From NCBI RefSeq assembly GCF_900129505.1, contig NZ_LT670818.1, positions 930,001 through 994,000 of the forward strand: DNA of 64,000 nt. Direction: 5' to 3'. The notes below the pieces were generated by a model. It was given only the letters and a program-made list of their open reading frames with translations. It was not told where the DNA came from and did not search any database. Below are positions 44,216-54,243 of this stretch, in pieces. How positions within the stretch are numbered: position 1 is the stretch's first letter; each line of letters starts with the position of its first letter. The translations under genes were made by a program, and so were the position numbers. This DNA is from Bradyrhizobium erythrophlei. GTDB taxonomy: Bacteria; Pseudomonadota; Alphaproteobacteria; Rhizobiales; Xanthobacteraceae.

Positions 44216-44707
44216 TTAGGAGCTGGCGTTGAGGACTGTGACGGCGCGGCGGTTCTGCGACCAGCAGGAGATGTCGTTGCAGACCGCGACCGGGCGTTCC
44301 TTGCCATAGGATATTGTCCGCATCCGCGACGGATCGATGCCGCGTGAGGCCAGGAAGGTCCGCACCGACTGCGCGCGCCGTGCGCCCAGCGCGATATTGT
44401 ATTCGCGGGTTCCGCGCTCGTCGGCATGACCTTCGATGGTGAAGGCGTAGCGGTTGTAGGTCTGCAGCCACTGCGCCTGCTTTTCGAGGGTCGCGATCGC
44501 CTGTGGCGACAAATCGGTCTGGTCGCTCTCGAAGAAGACGCGGTCGCCAACATTGACCACGAAATCCTGCTGGCTGCCCGGGGTGGCCGCGCTGGCCATC
44601 GCACCGTCGGCGCCGAGGTTCTTGTTGGCGCAGGCACCCATGGACAAAGCCACCGCGAGCACCGCGGCCAGCTTCAATCCCTGGAGGATACGCATTTGAT
44701 GTTTCAT
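44216..44707 (-). CDS. pal: Peptidoglycan-associated lipoprotein Pal
   Basis: A 163-residue outer-membrane lipoprotein. The signal ends in LSMGAC, whose Cys (about residue 26) is lipidated. The OmpA-like domain (about 50-160) binds diaminopimelate in peptidoglycan: RVFFESDQTDLSPQA, FTIEGHADERGTREYNIALG with its Asp and Arg, and RMRTISYGKERP. Pal is the outer-membrane anchor of the Tol-Pal system, needed for envelope constriction in division. The ATG at 44707 has GGAGG upstream. It is separated from tolQRAB by two unrelated genes. Confidence 0.97.
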   Translation of the reverse strand: MKHQMRILQGLKLAAVLAVALSMGACANKNLGADGAMASAATPGSQQDFVVNVGDRVFFESDQTDLSPQAIATLEKQAQWLQTYNRYAFTIEGHADERGTREYNIALGARRAQSVRTFLASRGIDPSRMRTISYGKERPVAVCNDISCWSQNRRAVTVLNASS

Positions 44708-45004
44708 TCCGGAGCCTCCACGCTCACGTTCTAGACTGTCATCCGGTCTACAGGGCGATGGTTAAGCGAACGTTCCGTCAACCTTGATGGGATGTTGCCA
44801 AACCCGATCAAATGCCGACGAACGGCGAAAAGCAGCCCCGATGGTTAATGATTTGTAAATGTGGCGCGAGGGTGAAGGCAAGCCTTGGCGCGCCCGGAAC
44901 TGCCCATTTTAGGATCGATCCGAAGCCGATCTGCAACACCGTGAGCGCAACGTGAGCGCAAAATGGCACCCTTGACCGCCCCTAGCGGGAACCCGGCCGA
45001 CCGG
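44708..45004. other. Non-coding interval before pal
   Basis: About 297 bp, probably the pal promoter and leader. The only structure seen is a direct repeat GTGAGCGCAA at 44941-44950 and 44952-44961. It is just downstream of the FeeM-like gene. Confidence 0.4.
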
Positions 45005-45742
45005 TCAGGACTGCTGCGGCACGATCGAGGCTGCCTCGAACGTCGAGATTACGGCGGTCCGGAAGGGCGTGCGATCGCGCTGGAACAGCGTCCGCCGCTC
45101 GAAGGCACTTGAGCGCATGATGGGAAATCGCGTCAAGACCTTTTCCCGCAAGGCACGGAAATCGGACGCCATCAATGCCACCTTTGCCAATGCGTTCGGA
45201 AACGGGCGCGGTTCGGCGATGGTCTCGTGCAGAAAGACACGGCGATAGAACGACTGGTGCCCGGCACGAACCAGCGCGAGCCCGGTATCGGCGTTGAAAT
45301 ACTCGCACGCCAGATAGGCCAACCGCAGCGTCAGATAGGGAAGCTCCGGAAACCGCTGCGCTTTTTCGGGATTTGCAACAAAACGGGCCGGATCGATCAA
45401 AACCTCGCCTCGATCGAGGCGAGGGTGAAGAACATCGCCGAACAAATCGGTTGTACAGGACATCCGCTGTTCTGACGTCAGGACGTGGAGACGGATAGAG
45501 CTGCAGATTTCTCCGTCAACATAAATTCCGAACGTCCAGGCATTGGGCGCATCGTCGTAACTGTCGCTGTAGCGCTGGGACTCTGACGGCGGAATTAATC
45601 CGCCGTGCGTATAGGCCCTGTAACGCATCTGATAAAGCTGATCTTTTTCCTCTGGAGTATCGATGGGTCGGTAGTCGACGCGATCGAACAGCGCTCCCCC
45701 CCGCACAAAGAGCGAAGCGCGCGGTTCGGCTTCGGACTTCAT
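45005..45742 (-). CDS. FeeM-like N-acyl amino acid synthase (GNAT/autoinducer-synthase fold)
   Basis: A 245-residue protein. The ATG at 45742 has GAGGAG about eight bases upstream; longer starts (45817) are less likely. DYRPIDTPEEKDQLYQMRYR followed by AY, then IYVDGEICSSIRLHVL and GEVLIDPARFV have the layout of the FeeM domain, an N-acyltransferase fold related to autoinducer synthases that joins acyl-ACP fatty acids to amino acids. The product may be a long-chain N-acyl amino acid. There is no acyl carrier protein or transporter gene nearby. An exact CtrA-type site lies 50 bp upstream, and the gene sits between tolB and pal. Confidence 0.65.
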   Translation of the reverse strand: MKSEAEPRASLFVRGGALFDRVDYRPIDTPEEKDQLYQMRYRAYTHGGLIPPSESQRYSDSYDDAPNAWTFGIYVDGEICSSIRLHVLTSEQRMSCTTDLFGDVLHPRLDRGEVLIDPARFVANPEKAQRFPELPYLTLRLAYLACEYFNADTGLALVRAGHQSFYRRVFLHETIAEPRPFPNALAKVALMASDFRALREKVLTRFPIMRSSAFERRTLFQRDRTPFRTAVISTFEAASIVPQQS

Positions 45743-45792
45743 CCAATACTCCTCAACTGACTGACAAACAACTCTTGCGAGTGGGGAAAAGA

Positions 45793-45808
45793 TTAACAGC
45801 ATCTTAAC
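45793..45808. promoter_or_regulatory. Exact CtrA-type site (TTAA-N7-TTAAC) before the FeeM-like gene
   Basis: TTAA-CAGCATC-TTAAC is an exact consensus match on the plus strand, in the 176-bp gap before the minus-strand FeeM-like gene, 50 bp from its start. The opposite-strand orientation is allowed for CtrA. Confidence 0.65.
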
Positions 45809-45918
45809 TAAATGCAAACCTATCGCGCTGTTAGGGTTAACCTTCCTGGCGGCGTCAGGGAGCGCGCCGGCTGGCCAGGGGGAGGAGAACGCCCTAGGGG
45901 AGGCCTGCCGGAATTTCG

Positions 45919-48255
45919 TTAGGCGATCGATCGGGTGGGAAGGGGAAGTGCGATCACTTGCTCGTCCGGCAGACGGCGGCCGTGCGAAGCGTTCAACAGT
46001 TGGCGCACCCGGACCGCGGGCACTGGCCGGCTGAACAGGTAGCCCTGGGCCTCGGTCACGGTACCGTCGGCGCTGATCAGTTCCAGCTGTTCGTTGGTCT
46101 CGATGCCTTCGACCACGACCGACATTCCGAGATCGGCGGAGAGCCGCGCCACGCCGCGCAACAGCGTCAGCGGGCGATCGGTGTCGATGCCTTCCAGGAA
46201 GGAGCGATCGATCTTCACCTTCTGCAGCGGGAAATTATGCAGGTAGCTGAGGCTCGAATAGCCGGTGCCGAAATCGTCCAGCGAAATCCGCACGCCAAGG
46301 CTGCGCAGCTGCGACAACACATCATGGGTCGACTGGGTGTTGCGCAACAACGAGGATTCGGTGATCTCGATTTCCAGACGGTTGGCGGACAGCCCGGAGA
46401 TCTCGAGCGCGTAGCGAACCTCGCTCAGCACATCGCGCTGATGGAACTGCTGCGGCGAGAAATTGACCGCGACGCTGACGCCTTCCGGCCATTTCATGCA
46501 TTCCATGCAGGCCTTGCGCAGGATCCAGCGGCCGAGATCGACGATGAGGCCCATGTCTTCCGCCACCGGAATGATATCGACTGGGGAGACCGTGCCGCGC
46601 ACCGGATGGTTCCACCGCAGCAGCGCCTCGCAGGTCGCGATCCGCCCGGACTTGAGATTGACCAGCGGCTGATAGAACAGCTCGAACTCCTCGTGGGCCA
46701 GCGCCTTGCGCAAATCCAGCTCGAGAATGCGGCGCGCCTCGACGGTCTGCGCCATCTCGTCGCGGAAGAAACAATAGGTGCCGCGGCCGTCGGCCTTGGC
46801 GCGGTACAGCGCCATGTCCGCGTTCTTCAAGAGCGTATCGGCCGAGACGTGCGGCGACGTCATCGCGATGCCGACGCTTGCGCCGATCTCGACCAGATGA
46901 TTGTCGATCTTGTAGCGCTCGCTCAGGTGATCGACGATGCGGCGGGCGAGATTGGCGGCGTCTTCGTTCGATTTGATGTTCTGCTGGAACACCACGAATT
47001 CGTCACCGCCGAACCGCGCCACGAAATCTTCCGGACGCAGTATGTTGCGCAGCCGGTCGGCGACCGCGCACAGCAACTGGTCACCGCAGGGATGGCCCAG
47101 GGTGTCGTTGACCTGCTTGAATTGATCGAGGTCGATGAACAGCAGCGCGGATAATTGCTCGGCCTCACGCGGAACCGCCAGCAGGCGCTCGATCTCGTCG
47201 CGGAAATTGAGCCGGTTGGGAAGCGCCGTCAGCTCGTCGTAACGGGCCAGATGGGTAATCCGGGCTTCGGCGTTGCGCCGTTCGGTGATGTCTTCCAACA
47301 GCACGACGGCGCCGCCGCCGGCCATCGGCTGGAATGTCCATGACAGCGAACGACCCCGATCGGCGTCGGGATCGGCCGTGATGATGTCGCGCGCCTCCGA
47401 ATTCTGGATCTCGGCAAGGATCACTTTCCCGCTCGCCGCCGAGATTGATCCGGCGCTGACGCAGGCATCGATAATGTCGTTCGCATTGACGCCGCGATGC
47501 ACGACATCGTCCGCCAGGTTCATCATCTCGCTGAACCGATGGTTCATGACCGCAAGAAGCCCGTCGGCGGCAAACATGCAAAGGCCGTGCGGCATGTTGT
47601 TCAGCGCGGTGTCGAACTGACCGGCCAGCGCCGCCTCGCGCTCGCGCGCCACCAGCGCCTGCATGAATATTTTATGTAAATTAGCCGAGATTTGGATGAG
47701 AGCCACAATAAATGCGGCGCACACCACTGACATGGCCATGTAATAGGGTGTGCCACGCAACGCCAGTGCGACAGCCGGCGGACCGAAGCAAAGTGCAACC
47801 TGCAGCTGGAATATCCACTGCCGCCCATAGGCCCTGGCCGCACCTCCCGCCACGAGACCGGTGGTGACGGATAAACAAATCAAATGGGCTACGGCGTCAT
47901 CGCTACTTAGCAGCGTAGTGGCGCACCATATGCCGATCGCAGCGGGTTGAATTATCGCCCGGGTCTGATAGCGCTTCTTCCACCCCGCAGCTTTGGCGGC
48001 AGTCAGGGTCGATTTGCGCGCCTGGTACCGCTGCAAGTCGAACGCGCGGAATGCGCCGGTCGCGATGAGAAGCGCGACACACGCCCAGATGAGGGGTTCT
48101 CCCGTTTTCAGCGCGGTCATGGCCGCCGCTATGACGGCGAAGACGAGACCCGTAAGCAGCGGAGCGGGAGCATCGAAGAGCGAATCAACCAACGCCGCGT
48201 GAATCGACGGCGACAGCTTCTGGTCGGTATCTTCGCTCTGACTCGCGAGCTGCAT
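45919..48255 (-). CDS. Membrane GGDEF-EAL cyclic-di-GMP enzyme
   Basis: A 778-residue protein. Six predicted membrane helices (about 31-48, 54-70, 101-117, 124-140, 150-167, 171-190) resemble a MASE-type sensor. A PAS-like segment (about 210-325) is followed by a GGDEF domain with intact GGDEF (416-420) and an inhibitory site RPED (407-410), then an EAL domain with EALLRW, EITESSL, DDFGTGYSSLSYL, KIDRSF and EGIET. Both activities may be functional, so it may switch between making and degrading the messenger. It lies between tolB and the FeeM-like gene on the same strand. Confidence 0.92.
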   Translation of the reverse strand: MQLASQSEDTDQKLSPSIHAALVDSLFDAPAPLLTGLVFAVIAAAMTALKTGEPLIWACVALLIATGAFRAFDLQRYQARKSTLTAAKAAGWKKRYQTRAIIQPAAIGIWCATTLLSSDDAVAHLICLSVTTGLVAGGAARAYGRQWIFQLQVALCFGPPAVALALRGTPYYMAMSVVCAAFIVALIQISANLHKIFMQALVAREREAALAGQFDTALNNMPHGLCMFAADGLLAVMNHRFSEMMNLADDVVHRGVNANDIIDACVSAGSISAASGKVILAEIQNSEARDIITADPDADRGRSLSWTFQPMAGGGAVVLLEDITERRNAEARITHLARYDELTALPNRLNFRDEIERLLAVPREAEQLSALLFIDLDQFKQVNDTLGHPCGDQLLCAVADRLRNILRPEDFVARFGGDEFVVFQQNIKSNEDAANLARRIVDHLSERYKIDNHLVEIGASVGIAMTSPHVSADTLLKNADMALYRAKADGRGTYCFFRDEMAQTVEARRILELDLRKALAHEEFELFYQPLVNLKSGRIATCEALLRWNHPVRGTVSPVDIIPVAEDMGLIVDLGRWILRKACMECMKWPEGVSVAVNFSPQQFHQRDVLSEVRYALEISGLSANRLEIEITESSLLRNTQSTHDVLSQLRSLGVRISLDDFGTGYSSLSYLHNFPLQKVKIDRSFLEGIDTDRPLTLLRGVARLSADLGMSVVVEGIETNEQLELISADGTVTEAQGYLFSRPVPAVRVRQLLNASHGRRLPDEQVIALPLPTRSIA

Positions 48256-48477
48256 TTTGGTGGTACGTGTCCTGTTCAGTCCGTACTTCTACCCTTCGCT
48301 GATGAAGTCTTTCTGAGGGAACATCGTTACCGAGAGGTTGCTTTGATCTGTAGGAAACGAAAATCTTCCCGTTGAATCAGCAAGCTAGGCAAGCTTTGCC
48401 GACCACGCCAGTGCGCCATGCGGCGCCGTCGCAACGTTGTGCGCTGGTTAAGCGCGCCCGAAAAATTAGGTCGATTT

Positions 48478-49839
48478 CTACGAAAGCAGCGGAGACCACG
48501 CCGGGTCGGAGGCAAAGCCGGGGGTCGGCACCTTCTGTTCGTTGCGCCCGGAAATGTCCACCGTGAACAGCGAAGGTCCGCCGCTGCCGCCGGGATCGCG
48601 GAAGAACATCACGACCCGGCCGTTCGGCGCGAAGGTCGGCCCCTCATTGTGGAAGCCCGAGGTAAGGATCCGCTCGCCCGAACCGTCCGGCTTCATGATG
48701 CCGATGGAAAACTGTCCGCCGCCCTGCTTGGTAAAGGCGATGTAGTCGCCGCGCGGCGACCACACCGGGGTCGAATAACTGCCGTTGGTGTCGTCCTTGC
48801 TGAAGGAGATGCGTTGCGCGGGTCCGCCGGCCGCCGCCATCACATAGATTTGAGGCTTGCCACCGCGGTCGGACTCAAAACAGATGCGGGTGCCGTCGGG
48901 CGAATAGGACGGCGAGGTATCGATCGCCGGCGTATCGGTGAGGCGCGTGGTCGACTTCGAGCGCAGGTCCATCACGAACAGGTTCGAATTGCCGCCCTGC
49001 TGCAAGCTCATGATCACGCGCTGGCCGTCCGGCGAGAAGCGCGGCGCGAACGACATGCCGGGGAAATTGCCGACGATCTCGGTCTGGCCGGTCTCGATAT
49101 TGCGCAGATAGACCTTCGGGTCGCCCTGGCCGAACTCCATATAGGTGATTTCCTGGGTCGAGGGCGAGAATCGCGGTGTCAGCACCAGATCGCTGCCGCG
49201 CGTCAAATAGCGGACATTGGCGCCGTCCTGGTCCATCAGCGCCAGCCGCTTGATGCGCCGTTCCGCCGGACCGCTTTCGTCGACGAACACCACGCGGCTG
49301 TCGAAATAGCCTTTCTCTCCGGTCAGCCGCTCGTAGATCTGGTCGGAGATGATGTGCGCGATCCGGCGCCAGTATTCCGGCGAGGTGAAATATTGCTGGC
49401 CGGTGAGTTGCTGACCGGAGGCGACGTCCCAGAGACGGAATTCGGCCTTCAACCGCCCGTCGCCTTGACGCGTCATGCGGCCGGTGACCAGCGCCTGCGC
49501 GTTGATGGTTTTCCAGTTCTGGAATTGCGGGGCGGCGTCGATGTTGACGATCTTCTCGATGAAAGCCGCCTGATCGATCGGCGCGAACAACCCGCTGCGC
49601 TTCAAATTGTTGGTGATGACCTGGGAGACGCCGACGCTGACCTCGCCGTCCGCGGGCGAGCCCGCGACGAAATCCGGGATCGCGATCGGAAGCGGCGCGA
49701 AGTTACCTTCGGTGATCTGCAATTTCGTCTGCGCGCCGGCGAGCGAGGGCAAAAGCAATCCGGCGGCCGCGCCGCCCATCATCAGGACGCTACGGCGGGA
49801 GAGCGGCAACGGAGGAAGCGAAAACGTCGTCACGGACAT
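48478..49839 (-). CDS. tolB: Tol-Pal periplasmic protein TolB
   Basis: A 453-residue protein. The ATG at 49839 begins a signal peptide with [10 protein letters not shown], a twin-arginine-like motif, ending in LAGA. The N-terminal domain (to about 175) and the six-bladed beta-propeller (about 190-450) with repeated [18 protein letters not shown] and [10 protein letters not shown] are typical. TolB docks on Pal and TolA. Export through Tat would differ from the Sec export of E. coli TolB, though the motif is not strict. Confidence 0.96.
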   Translation of the reverse strand: MSVTTFSLPPLPLSRRSVLMMGGAAAGLLLPSLAGAQTKLQITEGNFAPLPIAIPDFVAGSPADGEVSVGVSQVITNNLKRSGLFAPIDQAAFIEKIVNIDAAPQFQNWKTINAQALVTGRMTRQGDGRLKAEFRLWDVASGQQLTGQQYFTSPEYWRRIAHIISDQIYERLTGEKGYFDSRVVFVDESGPAERRIKRLALMDQDGANVRYLTRGSDLVLTPRFSPSTQEITYMEFGQGDPKVYLRNIETGQTEIVGNFPGMSFAPRFSPDGQRVIMSLQQGGNSNLFVMDLRSKSTTRLTDTPAIDTSPSYSPDGTRICFESDRGGKPQIYVMAAAGGPAQRISFSKDDTNGSYSTPVWSPRGDYIAFTKQGGGQFSIGIMKPDGSGERILTSGFHNEGPTFAPNGRVVMFFRDPGGSGGPSLFTVDISGRNEQKVPTPGFASDPAWSPLLS

Positions 49840-49867
49840 TGTTGGCTCATTTCCAAAAATCAAATCA

Positions 49868-50812
49868 TCAACTGTGGAACATCTGCTTGGGATCAAAATC
49901 GATGTCCATGTATTTCCATTGATCGTACGTCTCGTCCCGCAACATGGTGTAGGGCTGGCCTTGCAGGACGGCGCGAACGGCGGCATCGGCGGCAGCCTGA
50001 TAGCGCGACGAACTGCCGGTCGAGACGATCTGTGGCGGCGCGGCAAGGCGGCGATCGGGGTTCAGCCGGATGCGGACCGTGACATAGAGTTCTTCGGGAT
50101 GGTCGACGCCCGGCTGGATATTCCACAGGCTCGCGAGCCGCGCCCGCATCGCGTCAAGTTCGGACTGCGACAAGGTTGCCGCAGTGCCGTGGGTGGTCCC
50201 GAGCGAAGCGGAAGAGTTCAGCGCGGCGCCGGTGATCGCCTGCCGGGTCGGATCGCGCTTGTCGAGCAGGGCCGCGATCTTCGATTGGTCGAAGGTGCGC
50301 TCCTGCTTCGGCTTTGGCGGTTGCGGCGGCGTCGCCTTGGCCTCCGGCTTCGGCACTGGCTTCTTGGCTTGTTCCGATTTCAAGGCTTCCGCGATCGGAT
50401 CGACCTTGGGCGGCTCGGGTTTCTTTTCGACCGGCTTCGGTTCGTCCTTGGGCTTGTTCTCGGCGACCGGTTTCGGCGGCTCCGGCTTTTTCTCGACCGG
50501 CTTTTCGACTGGTTTCGGCGGCGGCTCCGGCGCCGAAGCCGTCACGATTTCCTTTTTCTCGGTGATCTTGCCGACCGCGTCCTCGACCGGCGTGGCGTCG
50601 GCGACCTTCTCGACCATCGGCTTCGGCTTGTCTTTTTCGCCCGTCTTGATGCCGGCGGTGATCCTGGAGAGCTGATCGGAGGAAATGATATCGACCGGCA
50701 TCGACTCCGGTGGCGGCGCTTCGAGCGAGCGCGCCGAAAAGGAGACCAGCCCCCATCCGAGAACGAGGACGTGGAGTGCGACCGACGCAATGAGTGTCTT
50801 GTCGACCTTCAC
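49868..50812 (-). CDS. tolA: Tol-Pal inner-membrane protein TolA
   Basis: A 314-residue protein with an N-terminal membrane helix (about 8-24), a long Pro/Lys/Glu-rich spacer (about 60-190, [20 protein letters not shown]) and a C-terminal globular domain of the TonB/TolA type (about 215-314, [30 protein letters not shown]). It links TolQR in the inner membrane to TolB and Pal. The gene lies 7 bases after tolR and 28 before tolB, in operon order. Confidence 0.95.
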   Translation of the reverse strand: MKVDKTLIASVALHVLVLGWGLVSFSARSLEAPPPESMPVDIISSDQLSRITAGIKTGEKDKPKPMVEKVADATPVEDAVGKITEKKEIVTASAPEPPPKPVEKPVEKKPEPPKPVAENKPKDEPKPVEKKPEPPKVDPIAEALKSEQAKKPVPKPEAKATPPQPPKPKQERTFDQSKIAALLDKRDPTRQAITGAALNSSASLGTTHGTAATLSQSELDAMRARLASLWNIQPGVDHPEELYVTVRIRLNPDRRLAAPPQIVSTGSSSRYQAAADAAVRAVLQGQPYTMLRDETYDQWKYMDIDFDPKQMFHS

Positions 50813-50819
50813 CTTCCGA

Positions 50820-51266
50820 CTATCCCTGATCCACTTCCGTCACCAGCGCTACGCGCCTGAAGCCGGCTTGCGACAGCCGTCCCATCACCTTCATCACGGT
50901 ACCGTAGTCGACTTTCTTGTCGCCCCGGACAAAAATTCGCTCGTCGAGCCCGCCGCGGGCGTCCGTGATCGCCTTCAGCTTCGGCACCAGTTCCTCGATC
51001 CCGATCTCGGTGTCGTTGAGGAAGACCTGGCCCTTCAGATTGACCGACAGCGTCAGCGGGTTCTTGTCCTGGTCGAGGCTCTTGGCCTGGGTCTGCGGCA
51101 GGTCGAGCGGCACACCGACCGTCAGAAGCGGAGCCGAGACCATGAAGATGATCAGCAACACCAGCATGACGTCTACCATCGGCGTGACGTTGATTTCCGC
51201 CATCACGGGGCGACGCCGGCTGCGGCGTCCGCCGCCGCCGGACGAACCTACCATGTTCATCGCCAT
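50820..51266 (-). CDS. tolR: Tol-Pal inner-membrane protein TolR
   Basis: A 148-residue ExbD-family protein with one membrane helix (about 28-48, VDVMLVLLIIFMVSAPLL). The Asp just before MLVLL is the proton-carrying residue. The periplasmic part has DTEIGIEELVPKLKAI and IFVRGDKKVDYGTVM. With TolQ it forms the proton-driven motor of the Tol system. Confidence 0.96.
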   Translation of the reverse strand: MAMNMVGSSGGGGRRSRRRPVMAEINVTPMVDVMLVLLIIFMVSAPLLTVGVPLDLPQTQAKSLDQDKNPLTLSVNLKGQVFLNDTEIGIEELVPKLKAITDARGGLDERIFVRGDKKVDYGTVMKVMGRLSQAGFRRVALVTEVDQG

Positions 51267-51305
51267 GATCGGGTGCTCATGTTGGGCTTCACATTATACC
51301 GCCGC

Positions 51306-52019
<714 letters not shown>

Positions 52020-52239
52020 AAGCGGTATCCTCTCAACGCAAGTGTCCCAAATCCTCCGGGAGCAAATGGCTGCCGGTTCCAAGGAAGCGCGGCGGGCGCG
52101 GCGGTAAGCGCCAGCGCGAGAGCCCAGTTCTCTGTCACATGGGAGGCCCGTCCAAAGCCGGGGCCTGCTTCCCCTGCCAACATGTCAAAACGAGGGCTAT
52201 CCACGCGTCCTTTCGCCCCTAACCAGACGCTAATCATGG

Positions 52240-52255
52240 TTAATACCCGGTTACC
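52240..52255. promoter_or_regulatory. Imperfect CtrA-like site (TTAA-N7-TTACC) upstream of tolQ
   Basis: TTAA-TACCCGG-TTACC differs by one base from the CtrA consensus. It is about 220 bp before the tolQ start. Weak on its own. Confidence 0.25.
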
Positions 52256-52328
52256 AAAGGGGATTTCGACGGCCTGAAATGCGGGCAACCGGATGGCCGA
52301 ATTGCTCCGGAACGAACCTCCCGGGCAC

Positions 52329-52368
52329 AAAAAAAACCGCCCGTCTGCGGCAATCGCAAACGGGCGGT
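52329..52368 (-). terminator. Intrinsic terminator after the DUF2852 gene
   Basis: On the minus strand ACCGCCCGT (52368-52360) pairs perfectly with ACGGGCGGT (52344-52336), followed at once by a run of eight U. It ends 56 bases or more after the DUF2852 stop and before tolQ on the same strand. Confidence 0.93.
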
Positions 52369-52423
52369 CGTGTCGCCATCAGGCGTTATAGGGGACGCGG
52401 CCTGAGGCTTTAGCTCTGAGACT

Positions 52424-52906
52424 TCAAGCCTGGGGCTGACCGTCCTGGGGCGGCGTCGGACGCGGGCGGTGCTGCGCCATGAACTGGTCGAACTCTTCCT
52501 TGTCCTTGGCGTGGCGCAGACGATCCAGGAAATCCTTGAATTCGGTCTGCTCTTCTTCCAGGCGCCGCAGGGTTTCCATGCGGTATTCGTCGAAGGCGCG
52601 GTTGCCGCTCGAGGGCGGACCGAACGGAAAGCCGCGGCGCTCCATCCGGTTCTTCATCCGCTCCATCTTGTACTGCATCCGCTCCATCTTGTTCGACCAG
52701 CGGTCTTGATGACTCCAGCAACCCATTTTTCTGCTCCCGAGTGTGAAAAAGAGAAGGGCAAGGCCGATCGGCCACCAAATGATGAAACCGAGCACGGTCA
52801 CGGCGATCCAGCCGGGGTGCCAGGGAGAATCCAGCATATGCGGACGGCGGTCGTAGGGCTCTTCAGCGGGACCGCGCCAGCGATTGACATCTGCGGTGTA
52901 GGCCAT
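52424..52906 (-). CDS. DUF2852 membrane protein
   Basis: A 160-residue protein with one membrane segment near the N-terminus (about 34-57, WHPGWIAVTVLGFIIWWPIG then LALLFFTLG), and a long charged coiled coil after it (about 70-145, KMERMQYKMERMKNRMER, EEEQTEFKDFLDRLRHAKDK). This is the DUF2852 pattern, common in Rhizobiales and without known function. ATG at 52906 is preferred because GAGAGGGA lies just before it. A strong sigma-70-like promoter with a perfect palindrome precedes the gene, and a terminator follows, so it is a single-gene, tightly controlled unit. Confidence 0.88.
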   Translation of the reverse strand: MAYTADVNRWRGPAEEPYDRRPHMLDSPWHPGWIAVTVLGFIIWWPIGLALLFFTLGSRKMGCWSHQDRWSNKMERMQYKMERMKNRMERRGFPFGPPSSGNRAFDEYRMETLRRLEEEQTEFKDFLDRLRHAKDKEEFDQFMAQHRPRPTPPQDGQPQA

Positions 52907-52939
52907 TTCCCTCTCCATGACGGCTTCAAGCCGTTGTGA

Positions 52940-52985
52940 ATGTAAATAACATTTACATACCTAAACTGTCCCGGGTTTTTGTCAA
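52940..52985 (-). promoter_or_regulatory. Promoter and palindromic operator of the DUF2852 gene
   Basis: On the minus strand TTGACA (52985-52980), 17 bases, AGGTAT (52962-52957). The palindrome ATGTAAAT-AAC-ATTTACAT (52940-52958) is a perfect 8+8 dyad that overlaps the -10 and start of transcription. This is the layout of a repressed promoter. The neighbouring TetR gene is the obvious candidate repressor. Confidence 0.75.
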
Positions 52986-53011
52986 GCCGGGCGCCGGCCG
53001 CACCCGCCAAT

Positions 53012-53740
53012 TTATTTTGGGGTGCCCCAGGGGCCGGATGGCGGCACAGGCGGCGGTCCGGGCGGTTTTTGATCGGCCGGGTCCTTTGCGGCGGGCCGGC
53101 GGTCGGTCGGAAAGCCGAGGCCGCGCAGATAAATCAGCACTTCCGCCTCGAGAAGATCTTCCGCCGACATCGGCAACTTGCGCCGCGCCGCGTCGCCGCG
53201 CGCAAACAACGAGGCCACGCCGTGCGACATCGACCAGATATGCAGCGCCATCATCAGCGCCGGCGGGCGCGGCGTACCGGGTGGCGCAAGTGCTGCGAGC
53301 CGCTCGGCGGCGGCCCTGATGATGCCGAAGGCACGCTCGCTAGCAGCCTGCAATGCAGGGTTAAGATCGACGGGAAGCCCCGATTCGAACATCGCCGAAT
53401 AGAATGCCGGCTCGTTGCGGGCAAAAGCGAGATAGGCCTTGCCGACCCGTTCGAACGCCGTGACGGTGTCGGGGCGCCCGTCATCCCAAGCCTGCGTCAG
53501 CGCCGACTCGAACTGTTCGAAGCCGCGCTGCGCGATGGAGGACAACAGTTCGTCGCGGTCGCGAAAATGCCGGTAAGGCGCCGCTGGGCTGACGCCGGCC
53601 ATGCGCGCGGCATCGGCAAAGGTGAAGCCGGCGGCGCCCTTCTCCGCGATCAGCCCGAGCGCCGCCTGCAGCAACGCCTCTTTCAGGTTCCCGTGGTGGT
53701 AGCCGCGCTCGGCGCGGCGTTCTTCCTTGCGCCAGCTCAT
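53012..53740 (-). CDS. TetR/AcrR-family regulator
   Basis: A 242-residue regulator. YHHGNLKEALLQAALGLIAEK then FTFADAARMAGVSPAAPYRHF form the helix-turn-helix region (about 14-63). The C-terminal domain contains WSMSHGVASLFA, the TetR C-terminal variant with a WHG-like motif. The gene is upstream of DUF2852 on the same strand. It probably binds the perfect palindrome at 52940-52958, whose spacing and AT-rich arms fit a TetR dimer, though this is inferred from position only. Confidence 0.9.
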   Translation of the reverse strand: MSWRKEERRAERGYHHGNLKEALLQAALGLIAEKGAAGFTFADAARMAGVSPAAPYRHFRDRDELLSSIAQRGFEQFESALTQAWDDGRPDTVTAFERVGKAYLAFARNEPAFYSAMFESGLPVDLNPALQAASERAFGIIRAAAERLAALAPPGTPRPPALMMALHIWSMSHGVASLFARGDAARRKLPMSAEDLLEAEVLIYLRGLGFPTDRRPAAKDPADQKPPGPPPVPPSGPWGTPK

Positions 53741-53832
53741 GTGAAGAACTCTTACATGAGCCGGCGAGGAAGGTCACTAGCGCCGATGAGGGGTGTTCAT
53801 CAAGATTAATGGCCGACGCCCCTAGGACCTCG

Positions 53833-54198
53833 TCAACCGCCCGGGATCGGGAGGATCGGCATGATCTCGACGCGCTCGCCAGGAAAGATCGCAAAATGCG
53901 GATGATTGTCGAACAGTTTCGCTGCGGCCTCAGGCGAGCCAGCGCGCACCACCGTGAAGGCCCCCATCTCGTTTGAGATGTCAGCGATGCCGCTTTTATC
54001 AACCTTCTTCGTCTTGCCCAGCGGACCGCCCATGGCGACGATCGCCGCCTGGTGCTGTTCGACCCAGGCCTTCCACGCCGCCATGCCCTGTTGCTCCCTG
54101 GTACGACGTTCGGCCTCCGGCAGCGCATTCCAGGCCGCCCATTTCGCGCTGGTTTTGCTGCCCAGAAAGACAGCAAGGAACGTATCGTTGGTACTCAT
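53833..54198 (-). CDS. YciI-like (YCII-domain) protein 1
   Basis: A 121-residue protein of the YCII ferredoxin-like alpha/beta fold. FLAVFLGSKTSAKWAAW at the start and EMGAFTVVRAGSPEAAAKLF with PILPIPGG at the end match the family. YciI-like proteins are small, dimeric and often next to sigma factors or oxidoreductases; activity is unknown. It is the most diverged of three tandem paralogues here and lacks the GPFAE motif of the other two, but AMGGPLGK is at the matching place. Confidence 0.8.
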   Translation of the reverse strand: MSTNDTFLAVFLGSKTSAKWAAWNALPEAERRTREQQGMAAWKAWVEQHQAAIVAMGGPLGKTKKVDKSGIADISNEMGAFTVVRAGSPEAAAKLFDNHPHFAIFPGERVEIMPILPIPGG

Positions 54199-54243
54199 GG
54201 GTTTCTTCCTTTGCGGTTGAAGGATTGACGATGAACGCCCGAC

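Noticed and set aside
48387..48399. GGCAAGCTTTGCC palindrome, considered as a sigma-54 promoter
   Set aside because: The GG to GC spacing is wrong for -24/-12; it is only a short dyad.
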